A stretch of 64,000 bases of DNA from Nitrospirota bacterium (lineage in GTDB: Bacteria; Nitrospirota; Nitrospiria; Nitrospirales; Nitrospiraceae). Numbering within the stretch: the stretch's first letter is position 1; every line of letters begins with the position of its first letter. Where the stretch lies: positions 310,001 to 374,000 of the forward strand of contig JAUXVD010000008.1 of NCBI GenBank assembly GCA_030684575.1. The letters are read 5' to 3'. The position numbers and the translations under genes are program-made. Below, piece after piece: positions 35,540-43,832 of this stretch. The notes beneath the pieces were generated by a model. It was not told where the DNA came from and did no database searches. It saw only the letters and a program-made list of their open reading frames with translations.

Positions 35540-36190
35540 ATGCCGATTCGAGTCATATTGGCCGACGATCATATCCTGATTCGAGCAGGTCTCCGCGCCT
35601 TGCTGCAGACCTTGTCGAACATCTCGGTCATCGGGGAAGCGAGTGGCGGACATGAGGCGGTCGAGGCCGTGGCCCGTGAGCAGCCGGATGTGGTGCTGAT
35701 GGATATCGCGATGCCAGGGTTGAATGGCTTGGACGCCGCGGCCCGCATCGTCAAGCAATGGCCCGGAGTTCGGGTCATCATCCTCTCAATGCACGCGAAC
35801 GAAGAATATGTGGGACAAGCGCTCGATGCGGGAGCCACGGGCTATCTCCTCAAAGGTGCGGAGCCCGCTGAGCTGGAGTTGGCGCTGAAGGCTGTCATGC
35901 GCGGCGAAACCTATCTGACGCCAAGCGTGTCGAAGCCTCTCGTGGACGACTACGTAGCTAGGCGAAAAGAGCAAGCCGGTCCCCTGCACGATCTCACCTC
36001 TCGACAGCGAGAAATCCTGCAATTGATCGCGGAGGGCCACTCGACCAAAGCGATGGCCCACAAACTCAATCTGAGCATCAAGACTGTCGAAACCCACCGG
36101 AGCGAACTGATGCGTCGGCTCGACATCCATGATGTGGCAGGCCTGGTGCGCTATGCGATTAAGAAGGGGCTCGTCACCTTGGGCGGTTAG
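35540..36190 (+). CDS. NarL/FixJ-family response regulator
   Basis: The 216-residue product has a receiver with acidic pocket (ADDH), phospho-Asp in VVLMDIAMPG near residue 54 and Lys in YLLKGAEP, then a LuxR-type helix-turn-helix (LTSRQREILQLIAEGHSTKAMAHKL and SIKTVETHRSEL). DNA-binding regulator paired with the upstream kinase. It likely controls some of the neighbouring stress genes, by analogy with DosR. Confidence 0.93.
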   Translation: MPIRVILADDHILIRAGLRALLQTLSNISVIGEASGGHEAVEAVAREQPDVVLMDIAMPGLNGLDAAARIVKQWPGVRVIILSMHANEEYVGQALDAGATGYLLKGAEPAELELALKAVMRGETYLTPSVSKPLVDDYVARRKEQAGPLHDLTSRQREILQLIAEGHSTKAMAHKLNLSIKTVETHRSELMRRLDIHDVAGLVRYAIKKGLVTLGG

Positions 36191-36476
36191 CCGACCGGTC
36201 CTGCTCCCTACCTATGCAGGTTCTTCGCAGAGGGCTCTCCTTTTTCCCGACCACCAGGCTGTCTGTTCCGTCATCTGCTTCTCTCTTCTTTTGTCCCCAT
36301 TGTCCTGAATATCAGGTCCTTTCCCGGTCGGGTCCTCTAGCCCCGCCCATTCCTCAGGTGTTTTCCTCCTCGGTATCAGGGTTCCCCCGATACCGGCTGA
36401 GCGGAATATGTGCGAAATCTATAACCAGACATATCGTAGAGGCTTACCCGGAAAGCCTGAACAAGGAGGACGAACG
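36191..36476. other. spacer without gene
   Basis: Pyrimidine-rich plus strand, with a short hairpin AGGCTT/AAGCCT at 36441-36459 just before the ribosome binding site of the next gene. No gene is seen. Confidence 0.4.
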
Positions 36477-36848
36477 ATGATGGTACAGAAGTCTTCATAT
36501 AGTTTACTGGCAGCCGTCCCGTTGGCGGCCCTGCTCGGGCTCATCGGGTGCACCGGTGTATTTGCGACGCAGGTGGAGAGTACGCTCGGGCCCAATGCAG
36601 GCGCCGACGACCACATGGCGGCGTCGATGCTCTATCAGGCGAAGGCACAGCAATTGGCCGCAGAAGCGGACCGCTATGAAACGGCGGCGTTGAAAATCGG
36701 ACCCTACGAGGACCTCAAGGGCTTCCGGCGTGCAGGGCTGAGGATTGCGGTTCAGGAAAAACGTGGTGAGGCGAATCAGCTGGAGGAACTCTACGCAGTC
36801 CATTACGAAAAAGCTCAAACGATGTACGGAAAGAAGAATCCTGACTGA
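36477..36848 (+). CDS. small lipoprotein, paralogous to the convergent gene at 36957
   Basis: The product (123 residues) has a lipobox LLGLIGC after a short signal, then a helical domain with YETAALKIGPYEDLKGFRRAGLRIAVQEKRGEA. The same domain (KGFRRSSLNIAAQSKWK) is in the convergent gene. Function unknown; likely lipid-anchored in the periplasm. AGGAGG precedes the ATG at good spacing. A strong bidirectional hairpin follows. Confidence 0.75.
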   Translation: MMVQKSSYSLLAAVPLAALLGLIGCTGVFATQVESTLGPNAGADDHMAASMLYQAKAQQLAAEADRYETAALKIGPYEDLKGFRRAGLRIAVQEKRGEANQLEELYAVHYEKAQTMYGKKNPD

Positions 36849-36878
36849 AGATATTTGGAGCGAGTCTGTCGGTCAGTC

Positions 36879-36913
36879 AAAGGGGGCACCACGGAGACCG
36901 TGGTGCCCCCTTT
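36879..36913. terminator. bidirectional hairpin between convergent paralogues
   Basis: AAAGGGGGCACCACGG pairs fully with CCGTGGTGCCCCCTTT across a 3-nt loop, giving U-like ends on both strands. It ends both the plus gene and, on the other strand, the convergent gene. Confidence 0.85.
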
Positions 36914-36956
36914 GTACGAGGCGGCACAATGCGATAGACCCGTTAGAATACTGTTG

Positions 36957-37352
36957 TTATTGCTTTCGCTCTTTCGCATACATACGCTTGGCCTTCTCTC
37001 TGTGTTCCGAAGCGAGGAGGCGCAGATCCGATGATTGTTTCCACTTCGATTGGGCGGCAATATTCAGGGAGGATCGACGGAATCCTTTCGTGTCCGTCAG
37101 TGGTGTTATGGCGGCTGCCGCCCGCTCATATTGCAGCGCCTCATCTTCCACGTTCTCCGCCGTGGTGTCATAGAAGTTCGCGATTTCCTCTAATTCGGCT
37201 GGCGTCCAGGGCTTGTCTTGCGCGCCCTTGGTATCCGTCTGTGCCCAGGCCGATGATGTCGCCTGCGAACTGGTGTCATGCCCCGGCAATAGGAACCACG
37301 TTCCCGCAACGCCCAGGAAGAGACCGATGAACAGTGCCATGCTCGTGCGCAT
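36957..37352 (-). CDS. small exported protein, paralogue of the lipoprotein at 36477
   Basis: The 131-residue product begins with a membrane anchor or signal (MALFIGLFLGVAGTWFLLPG) without a lipobox Cys. Its domain YERAAAAITPLTDTKGFRRSSLNIAAQSK aligns with the convergent paralogue, including the final M-Y-x-K segment. Both are probably helical bundles attached to the inner membrane or envelope. Function unknown. Confidence 0.75.
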   Translation of the reverse strand: MRTSMALFIGLFLGVAGTWFLLPGHDTSSQATSSAWAQTDTKGAQDKPWTPAELEEIANFYDTTAENVEDEALQYERAAAAITPLTDTKGFRRSSLNIAAQSKWKQSSDLRLLASEHREKAKRMYAKERKQ

Positions 37353-37436
37353 TGTGAACCTCCTTTTCTGATGATAGATCAGGAACCAACATTCTAATTT
37401 TCCTTGTTTGATATTCTCTTACATGCATTTTTTGGC

Positions 37437-38333
37437 TTAGGCAATGGGACAGGAGGCCCATCGCACGTCGCCTCGCTTCACCCACCCTGGTTGACCGTCC
37501 CGTGTCATCACGTGCAGGAATGCATTCCTGCCAGGATCGTCCTCTTGCACGATCAATTCCGAGTCCAGTCTCCCAATGACCTCGCTACTTCCCATATGAC
37601 CCCGTACCGCAATCCCTTTGGTTTTTGGAGTAAAGCACAAGTTCGGCAGGGCATGAGCCACCATGTCGGGACTGTCTGCCCTCGCAGACTCTCCCGTGGG
37701 ATCGGATCTTTCCCCGTTGTGAGTCTTGGTGTCAGGGGAGTGGTACGCAACTCTGTGGATGGGGATACTCGGTGCGGAAACGGGTCGGAGGTCCTCTAGC
37801 CCATCCCTCAGAGCTTCACCGATCCGCGAAATGAATGACGTGGTTTCGCTCTCGTGAGAGAGCGTGGCCTGCGCCGGCTCGCCTGTCGTCACGTCGGTCA
37901 GGTAGATCCGAGTGACGGTGTCGCTCGCGACGATGCAACTTGCCACAAGCCGAAGGCCTGCTGTGCCCGGTATCAGTGTATGCATGGATGCCAAGGCGCG
38001 GGGACAGATGATCGACGGGATCACGGTCTCTCCCAGCCCTTCAAGCGAGAGGACTTGTTCTTGGAGAATGACGGGGCTCGAGGCATCCGCTGTGAGGGGC
38101 GGTACGGTCCTTTCGTCAGGGGTCACAGGTTTCCCCAGTACGTGCCTCGACGACTTTTCGAGAAGGTTCACGATGGTTTGTATGTCATCCTTCGTAGGCA
38201 TTTCGTAGGACAAGGCAGCCGTGACGGTGGACATTGACCGGGAATGTGAGGTCATGGCACAGCCTGGAAGCACAACGAATCCAAGCAGCATAGCAATAAG
38301 TTGTCTGAAGCCTGAGGTTGTGATGCGATTCAT
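37437..38333 (-). CDS. lipoprotein with C-terminal SH3-like domain, under ANTAR-type leader control
   Basis: The 298-residue product has a signal and lipobox (LLGFVVLPGC). The central part, with RLVASCIVASDTVTRIYLTDV and TLSHESETTSFISRIGEAL, resembles a periplasmic caspase-less sensor domain but is unassigned. The last ~70 residues (GIAVRGHMGSSEVIGRLDSELIVQ ... PGWVKRGDV) look like a bacterial SH3 domain. GGAGGAG precedes the ATG. The leader (38334-38545) carries two dual-hairpin/terminator units, so expression is probably controlled by transcript elongation. Confidence 0.75.
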   Translation of the reverse strand: MNRITTSGFRQLIAMLLGFVVLPGCAMTSHSRSMSTVTAALSYEMPTKDDIQTIVNLLEKSSRHVLGKPVTPDERTVPPLTADASSPVILQEQVLSLEGLGETVIPSIICPRALASMHTLIPGTAGLRLVASCIVASDTVTRIYLTDVTTGEPAQATLSHESETTSFISRIGEALRDGLEDLRPVSAPSIPIHRVAYHSPDTKTHNGERSDPTGESARADSPDMVAHALPNLCFTPKTKGIAVRGHMGSSEVIGRLDSELIVQEDDPGRNAFLHVMTRDGQPGWVKRGDVRWASCPIA

Positions 38334-38349
38334 ATGCTCCTCCTCAAAG

Positions 38350-38386
38350 AAAAAAACGTCCCCGACCGCGATGGGTCTGAGGACGT
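38350..38386 (-). terminator. intrinsic terminator T2 in the lipoprotein leader
   Basis: On the minus strand, ACGTCC ... GACC/GGTC ... GGACGT forms a bulged stem followed by seven T. It lies 16 bases before the start codon. Its 5' arm shares GTCC with hairpin P2b, so the two are mutually exclusive. Confidence 0.8.
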
Positions 38387-38438
38387 CCTTGTCCAGAAGT
38401 CAGGGAGTGAGCCCCGACGGGGAGGCCTCATTGCCCCC
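38381..38438 (-). promoter_or_regulatory. ANTAR-type dual hairpin, second unit (P1b, P2b)
   Basis: P1b at 38419-38438 has a 6-bp stem with hexaloop AATGAG. P2b at 38381-38394 has stem GGAC/GTCC with hexaloop AAGGAC. Both loops have A at position 1 and G at position 4, the known ANTAR-protein recognition pattern. P2b overlaps terminator T2. Confidence 0.75.
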
Positions 38439-38454
38439 GGCGATTCATCTCAAT

Positions 38455-38489
38455 AAAAAAGTCCTCACCCGTTTCCCAGGTAAGGACTT
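38455..38489 (-). terminator. intrinsic terminator T1 in the lipoprotein leader
   Basis: On the minus strand AAGTCCTTACC pairs with GGGTGAGGACTT (about 11 bp with one wobble), then six T. Its 5' arm (AGTCCT) is the 3' arm of hairpin P2a. Confidence 0.8.
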
Positions 38490-38529
38490 CATTGTCCTAG
38501 GTATTATGGAGAGACTCCATTGTCTCTCC
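38483..38529 (-). promoter_or_regulatory. ANTAR-type dual hairpin, first unit (P1a, P2a)
   Basis: P1a (38508-38529) is an 8-bp perfect stem GGAGAGAC/GTCTCTCC with hexaloop AATGGA. P2a (38483-38498) is AGGAC/GTCCT with hexaloop AATGAA. Linker 9 nt. A1 and G4 are present in both loops. P2a and T1 compete. Confidence 0.8.
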
Positions 38530-38546
38530 TGCTGATACAGCAATAC

Positions 38547-38576
38547 ATTATTATCATTCGATCCTGGCTGAGTCAA
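38547..38576 (-). promoter_or_regulatory. sigma-70-type promoter of the lipoprotein gene
   Basis: TTGACT at -35 and AATAAT at -10 (or GATAAT three bases upstream) with an 18- or 15-base spacer. The transcript would start near 38540, immediately before hairpin P1a. Confidence 0.6.
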
Positions 38577-38649
38577 CGGGGAATATGTATACATGCGAAC
38601 GGCTTTTCGCGGAGTGCTCCGCTCAGACGAGAGTCGTGATAGAGTTGCC

Positions 38650-38684
38650 CCGCAACCGTGACGAGCACCGTCATGGTGTTGCGG
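38650..38684 (+). promoter_or_regulatory. hairpin just upstream of the P-type ATPase start
   Basis: CCGCAA/TTGCGG plus CCGTGAC/GTCATGG, about 13 bp with a two-base bulge and a 7-nt loop. It ends 11 bases before the ATG at 38696, where a ribosome binding site is expected and none is visible. Confidence 0.45.
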
Positions 38685-38695
38685 CTGGTTTCACT

Positions 38696-41392
38696 ATGGC
38701 AATGATCTCAAGTTTCCCTCCCATTCCTTCGAAGCCGTTTCATCCTGACGCGCCGGCGTGGCATGTGCTGCCCCTGTCGGATGTGGCGCAACGGCTGACG
38801 GTTGATCCACAGGCGGGCTTAAGCGGAGAGGAAGTCTCGCGGCGGATCGTTCGCTACGGTCTGAATGAAATCCGTGAACGACCCCCACGCCCGCTCTGGC
38901 GCATGTTCCTCGATCAATTCACCGACTTCATGATCCTTGTCTTGATCGGGGCGGCGATCGTTTCCGGGATCGTCGGCGAACCGCCCGATGCGATTGCCAT
39001 CGTCGTGATCGTCCTGCTCAACGGGGTGATCGGCTTTGTCCAGGAGTATCGGGCTGAGCGAGCCGTCGCTGCCCTGAAATTGCTCGCAGCCTCCACGGCG
39101 CGGGTCCGGCGTGGTGGCCGTACGACAGAGCTCTCCGCTCTGCAGCTGGTGCCTGGCGATGTCGTGCTGCTGGAGGCCGGTAATACGATACCGGCGGATC
39201 TACGTCTGATCGACAGCGTTCAGCTGAAAGTGGATGAGTCACCGCTGACCGGTGAGTCGGTCCCGGTTGAGAAGCGCACGGACCCGTTGCACGAGCCTGA
39301 GGCACCGCTCGGCGACCGGGTGAACCTCGCGTACAAGGGAACCAGCGTGACCTATGGTCGCGGCAGCGGTCTGGTGGTTGCAACCGGCATGCAGACTGAA
39401 TTGGGCAGAATCGCTGCAATGCTGGGGAATGAAGAGGCCGTGAAGACGCCGCTCCAAAAGCGGCTCGCGCTGTTCGGGCGGCGGCTGGCTCTAGCGGCAT
39501 TGGCGATTTGCGCCATTGTGTTTGCCATCGGTGTATTGCGTGGTGAATCGGTTGTGTTGATGTTTTTGACGGCGGTGAGTCTGGCCGTCGCGGCGATCCC
39601 CGAAGCGCTCCCTGCCGTGGTAACCGTGTCTCTGGCCTTAGGGGCTCGCCGGATGGTGAAGAAACGGGCGCTGATCCGCCGATTGCCGGCGGTGGAGACG
39701 CTGGGGTCTGTCACCTACATCTGTTCGGACAAGACGGGCACGCTCACACAGAACAAGATGCGAGTGGAGCAACTCATTGTGAACGGCCAACTGGAGAATG
39801 GATCCACGAGCGAGGAGGAGTCGTGGCGTCGATTGATGAAGGCCATGGCGCTTAGCAACGACGCGATCAGGCACGAGGATGGCCACATGATCGGCGATCC
39901 GACGGAAGTCGCGCTCTTTCAGGGGGCAGAAGAGAGGGGATACGGGAAGGCTGAATGGCTGGAGCAGGCGCCTCGGGTGGCGGAATTACCGTTCGATTCA
40001 GATCGCAAATGTATGACGACCCTGCACCGGGAGGGTTCGGAGGTCGTGGCCTTCACCAAGGGGGCGCCTGAGCAGGTTGTGGCCCTGTGCGATGGGCAGT
40101 TAACCGGCGATGCCAGAACCTCACTCGATTCGGCGGCGCTGTTAGAGCAAGCCGACCGGATGGCGGCGAGCGGGTTGCGCGTCTTGGCCCTGGCCTATCG
40201 GACCTGGCCGGATCTCCCGGCGGAACTGACCCCTGACTGCATCGAGCGCGGGCTGACGTTTCTCGGTCTGGTCGGCTTGATGGATCCGCCGAGGGAAGAA
40301 GCGAGGGAGGCGGTGTCCCTCTGTAAATCGGCAGGCATCACGCCGGTGATGATTACCGGCGATCATCCTGCGACGGCCCGCGCCATTGCCCTGCGCCTCG
40401 GCATTATCGAGGACGGCGGAGCGGTGATGACCGGGCAGGAACTGGCGAAGTTGCCGCGGGATGAATACGAGGCGAAGGTGGAGGGGATCAGGGTCTATGC
40501 GCGTGTATCGCCGGAGCAGAAGATTACGATCGTGAAGGGCCTACAAGATCAAGGCGAATTCGTCGCGATGACCGGCGATGGCGTGAACGATGCCCCGGCG
40601 CTTCAGCGCGCCGACATTGGCATCGCAATGGGGCTGGCCGGGACGGATGTGGCGCGCGAAGCGGCGCATATGATCCTGCTGGATGACAATTTTGCCACGA
40701 TCGTGACGGCGGTGAAGGAAGGGCGGCGGATCTTCGATAATATCCGTAAGTTCATCAAGTACGCGCTGTCGTGTAATACCGCGGAGGTCTGGACGATCTT
40801 TTTGGCGCCCTTCCTGGGATTGCCGATTCCCTTGTTGCCGATTCACATTTTGTGGATCAACCTCGTCACCGATGGGTTGCCGGGGCTGGCACTGGCGGTT
40901 GAGCCGGAAGAAAAGGGCCTCATGGAACGACCGCCCAGACCGCCGGGCGAGAGCATCTTCGCAGGCGGCATGTGGCAGGGTATTCTCTGGATCGGCCTGC
41001 TCATGGGAGGCGTGACGCTCGTCACCCAGGCCTGGGCCTACCGCACGGGACATGCCCATTGGCAAACGATGGTCTTCACCGTTCTGGCGTTGTCGCAGAT
41101 GGGTAACGTGCTCGCGCTCCGGTCCGAGCGCGAGTCCTTCTTTACTCTGGGGCCGTTGACGAACCTTCCCTTGTTAGGCGCGGTACTTCTCACCTTTGTG
41201 TTGCAGATGTGCACGATCTATATCCCGGCGTTGAATCCGATCTTCAAGACCGAGCCGCTTGATCTCGACGAACTGCTGTTGTGTCTGGCGCTCTCGTCGA
41301 TCGTATTCATCACGGTGGAGATTGAGAAGTGGTGTATCCGGCAAGGTTGGTTGCGCTGGAACGCGAAGAATGCGGAGCCGCCACCTGTGTGA
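38696..41392 (+). CDS. P2-type cation-transporting ATPase (Ca2+-ATPase-like)
   Basis: The product (898 residues) starts WHVLPLSDVAQRLTVDPQAGLS after a short tail, the usual P2-type N-terminus. It shows TGES (actuator), CSDKTGTLTQNKM (phosphorylated Asp), VAFTKGAPE (nucleotide site) and GDGVNDAPAL (hinge). TM4 reads AAIPEALPAVVTV and TM6 reads ILWINLVTDGLPGLAL, carrying the E309 and N796/T799/D800 equivalents of SERCA. The C-terminus is GNVLALRSERESFF.... It exports Ca2+ (or Mn2+) from the cytosol. Earlier ATG codons in frame give a non-conserved extension. A long hairpin sits in its leader. Confidence 0.92.
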   Translation: MAMISSFPPIPSKPFHPDAPAWHVLPLSDVAQRLTVDPQAGLSGEEVSRRIVRYGLNEIRERPPRPLWRMFLDQFTDFMILVLIGAAIVSGIVGEPPDAIAIVVIVLLNGVIGFVQEYRAERAVAALKLLAASTARVRRGGRTTELSALQLVPGDVVLLEAGNTIPADLRLIDSVQLKVDESPLTGESVPVEKRTDPLHEPEAPLGDRVNLAYKGTSVTYGRGSGLVVATGMQTELGRIAAMLGNEEAVKTPLQKRLALFGRRLALAALAICAIVFAIGVLRGESVVLMFLTAVSLAVAAIPEALPAVVTVSLALGARRMVKKRALIRRLPAVETLGSVTYICSDKTGTLTQNKMRVEQLIVNGQLENGSTSEEESWRRLMKAMALSNDAIRHEDGHMIGDPTEVALFQGAEERGYGKAEWLEQAPRVAELPFDSDRKCMTTLHREGSEVVAFTKGAPEQVVALCDGQLTGDARTSLDSAALLEQADRMAASGLRVLALAYRTWPDLPAELTPDCIERGLTFLGLVGLMDPPREEAREAVSLCKSAGITPVMITGDHPATARAIALRLGIIEDGGAVMTGQELAKLPRDEYEAKVEGIRVYARVSPEQKITIVKGLQDQGEFVAMTGDGVNDAPALQRADIGIAMGLAGTDVAREAAHMILLDDNFATIVTAVKEGRRIFDNIRKFIKYALSCNTAEVWTIFLAPFLGLPIPLLPIHILWINLVTDGLPGLALAVEPEEKGLMERPPRPPGESIFAGGMWQGILWIGLLMGGVTLVTQAWAYRTGHAHWQTMVFTVLALSQMGNVLALRSERESFFTLGPLTNLPLLGAVLLTFVLQMCTIYIPALNPIFKTEPLDLDELLLCLALSSIVFITVEIEKWCIRQGWLRWNAKNAEPPPV

Positions 41393-41503
41393 TCGGAATC
41401 GTGCGGCGCCGTGGTCTGTCACAGGTCCCCCCCTGCAGCAGTCTGACCCCGGTCAAATAGGAGTCTTTCCTCAAATCCTGTAACATGACCCTGTACATGG
41501 AGA

Positions 41504-42976
41504 ATGTTGTCGATGCCGAAACATCAGGTTGAGCCCCATGTCTTTATCATCATCGGTGCGACGGGCGATCTGACGCGCCGGAAGCTCCTGCCAGCCCTGT
41601 ATTACTTGCGGGACCAGGGAGTCCTGGAGACTCGCAACACGCTGATCGTCGGCGCCGCCTTGCCGGAGCTGGGCGAAGAGGGGTTTCGGCTCTGGGCGTT
41701 CGAAGGTCTGCAGCATGCCGGTTGGCGCAATGAAACGGAGTTGCGCCTCTGGTGCGAGGAATGTCTGCATTACCAGACCTTGCATGAGGGGGGAACGGAG
41801 GATTATGAGGCCTTGGCCCGGTACATCCGCCGGTTGGAACTCACGCATAAGATGCCGGAGAACCGGGTCTTCTATCTGGCGTTGCCACCGGACGCCGTAC
41901 CCATGGCGATGGAACGGCTGGATCAGGCGGGACTGCTCAAGAGCCACGGGTGGGTCCGCGTCGTGTTCGAAAAGCCGTTTGGCCACGACTTCCAATCAGC
42001 GCGGCGTCTGAATACGACCCTGCATCAATATATCGAGGAATCCCAGATCTACCGCATCGATCATTACCTCGGTAAAGAGACGGTGCAGAATCTTCTGGCG
42101 TTCCGCTTCGCGAACCCGATATTTGAATCGCTCTGGAAGCGCGACATGATTGAGAACGTGCAGATTACCGTGGCCGAAGATCTCGGCGTCGAACATCGCG
42201 GGGCCTACTACCAGCAGGCCGGGGCGCTCCGCGACATGGTGCAGAATCATCTGACCCAACTCCTGACCGTCGTCGCGATGGAAGTGCCGGGCTCCTTCGA
42301 TGCCCCTGCCATCCAGAGTGAAAAATTGAAAGTCCTCCATTCCATTGCGCCCATCACGCAGCAGGATGTCGTCTTTGGCCAATACACGTCCTGGCAGGTC
42401 GCCGATCAGACGATTCCTGGCTATCGCGAAGAACGTGATGTGCCGAAGGATTCGACCACGGAGACCTATGTTGCGCTGAAAGCGGAGATTCACAATTGGC
42501 GCTGGAAGGGCGTGCCCTTCTATCTGAGGACGGGCAAACGTTTCCCGCGCAAAATGACCCAGATCGCGGTGACCTTTCGTGAGGCCCCTACCCAAATGTT
42601 TCGCTCCCTCGATCCTGTCAGTATTCCATCCAACAAGCTACTGATCACGCTCCAACCCAGTGAAGGGTTCTCGCTCTGTTTTTCCGTGAAGAGTCCCGGG
42701 AGGCCGTTCCAATTGAGCGAGCATGCGTTGCAGTTCGACTATGAGCAGGCGTTTGGCGAGCTTCCTGAAGCCTACGAGACGCTGCTCCGCGACGTGATGA
42801 TCGGCGATCAAACCCTCTTTGTCAGCGCGGACTTCACCGAGACGGCTTGGCGTCTGTATGACCCGCTGTTGACCGGCGAAAAATCCGTCTACTTCTATAG
42901 CGCCGGTAGCTGGGGCCCGAAGGAAGCGGATGCGCTGTTGGAGAAGAATGGGCATCGGTGGGCGTTGGGTTGGTAG
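41504..42976 (+). CDS. zwf: glucose-6-phosphate 1-dehydrogenase
   Basis: The 490-residue product has the nucleotide loop IIGATGDLTRRKLLPALY, active-site RIDHYLGKETVQNLLAFRFAN (catalytic His) near residue 183, and the C-terminal TTETYVALKAEIHNWRWKGVPFYLRTGKR. It oxidises glucose-6-phosphate to the lactone and reduces NADP+. The start may instead be the ATG three codons later. No gnd or tal gene follows. With phosphofructokinase upstream, the region has both branches from hexose-phosphate. Confidence 0.95.
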   Translation: MLSMPKHQVEPHVFIIIGATGDLTRRKLLPALYYLRDQGVLETRNTLIVGAALPELGEEGFRLWAFEGLQHAGWRNETELRLWCEECLHYQTLHEGGTEDYEALARYIRRLELTHKMPENRVFYLALPPDAVPMAMERLDQAGLLKSHGWVRVVFEKPFGHDFQSARRLNTTLHQYIEESQIYRIDHYLGKETVQNLLAFRFANPIFESLWKRDMIENVQITVAEDLGVEHRGAYYQQAGALRDMVQNHLTQLLTVVAMEVPGSFDAPAIQSEKLKVLHSIAPITQQDVVFGQYTSWQVADQTIPGYREERDVPKDSTTETYVALKAEIHNWRWKGVPFYLRTGKRFPRKMTQIAVTFREAPTQMFRSLDPVSIPSNKLLITLQPSEGFSLCFSVKSPGRPFQLSEHALQFDYEQAFGELPEAYETLLRDVMIGDQTLFVSADFTETAWRLYDPLLTGEKSVYFYSAGSWGPKEADALLEKNGHRWALGW

Positions 42977-43205
42977 GGGAAGGGAGTGGCCGGGTGCCCT
43001 CCTTGCTCGCAGAACAGCGGAGGGGATGGAGCCTGATGATCTTCTGTGCTCGCGCAACGCGCGGCCTCAGAAGGCCCTCGTTGGACGCGCGCAGTGGAAG
43101 ATCAGTCAGCCCCCATCCCTAGAGAGAAGCGAGCAAGCTTGGAGGGAACATGGGTATCGTTCGACGCGCGCAGGGAACAACAGTCTGGCTGCTTCCTTTA
43201 GGGAA
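42977..43205. repeat. TGCTCGCG hairpin repeat, nested copy
   Basis: An outer copy starts GGCCGGGTGCCCTCCTTGCT and ends CGTTCGACGCGCGCAGGGAAC near 43175. Inside it lies a second unit, GGAGCCTGATGATCTTCTGT ... TCGTTGGACGCGCGCAGTGG ... GAGCAAGCTTGGAGG. This suggests one element inserted into another. Confidence 0.65.
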
Positions 43206-43279
43206 TGTTTGGGGGAAATAGGCAGGCCTCGCTCGACGGCCGCAGTTCCTCAGTTAACGATCGCTTCACCCCTCACGTG

Positions 43280-43630
43280 TTACGGTTCCTGGGCCGCGTT
43301 CTCTGAGGTGTTGCTGAGGTGAGCGATGATGAGTCTGGCGTCGGCGATGGGGTCTGCCGTGAAGGGGGCTTGGTGTTGACGGGTTACGGAGGTGCTGAGC
43401 CGTTCGGCTGCCTGGCGAATGGGAAGCGGGAAGGATTCGTCCTGCTGAATATGGCGGAGATGTGCCATCGCATCCCCGCGCCATTGTGGACGAGGAAGTC
43501 GGGCGAGCCAGGCGTCGGTGGCGAGGGCTACGGCACGTCTGGCGCAGACGCGCGCTTTTCCGTCGTTGCTGTCCCGTTGTGCAGCCTCGGCCGCCGCAAG
43601 TTCCCGTTCAATCAGTTTCGTGGTCGTCAT
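43280..43630 (-). CDS. hypothetical helical protein, 116 aa
   Basis: The product starts MTTTKLIERELAAAEAAQRD, followed by KARVCARRAVALATDAWLARL (a basic amphipathic helix) and a region rich in Arg/Gln. The whole is predicted alpha-helical and soluble. No family is recognised. The GC-rich frame extends 46 codons upstream, but the ATG at 43630 leaves only AGG directly against it, so the start is unsure. Confidence 0.45.
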   Translation of the reverse strand: MTTTKLIERELAAAEAAQRDSNDGKARVCARRAVALATDAWLARLPRPQWRGDAMAHLRHIQQDESFPLPIRQAAERLSTSVTRQHQAPFTADPIADARLIIAHLSNTSENAAQEP

Positions 43631-43832
43631 CCTGCTAGGTCTTTCCGATGTGCAGGGGAAGCCGCTAGCCATTGTGATCAATTGCAGATATGATCCGCAA
43701 GCCGTCGCCGGATACTCAGGAGGGTTCGTGGGCGGTTTGTCAGGCTCATCTGGTTTTATCCGGTCCAATTTAATACACGAGACAAACTCAACAGACCAGA
43801 GTCACCACTCGGTGTAATGTACGAAGAGGAGC

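Noticed and set aside
38381-38529. CsrA-binding interpretation of the lipoprotein leader
   Set aside because: Only two of the four loops contain GGA, whereas all four fit the ANTAR A1/G4 rule and each unit ends in a competing terminator.
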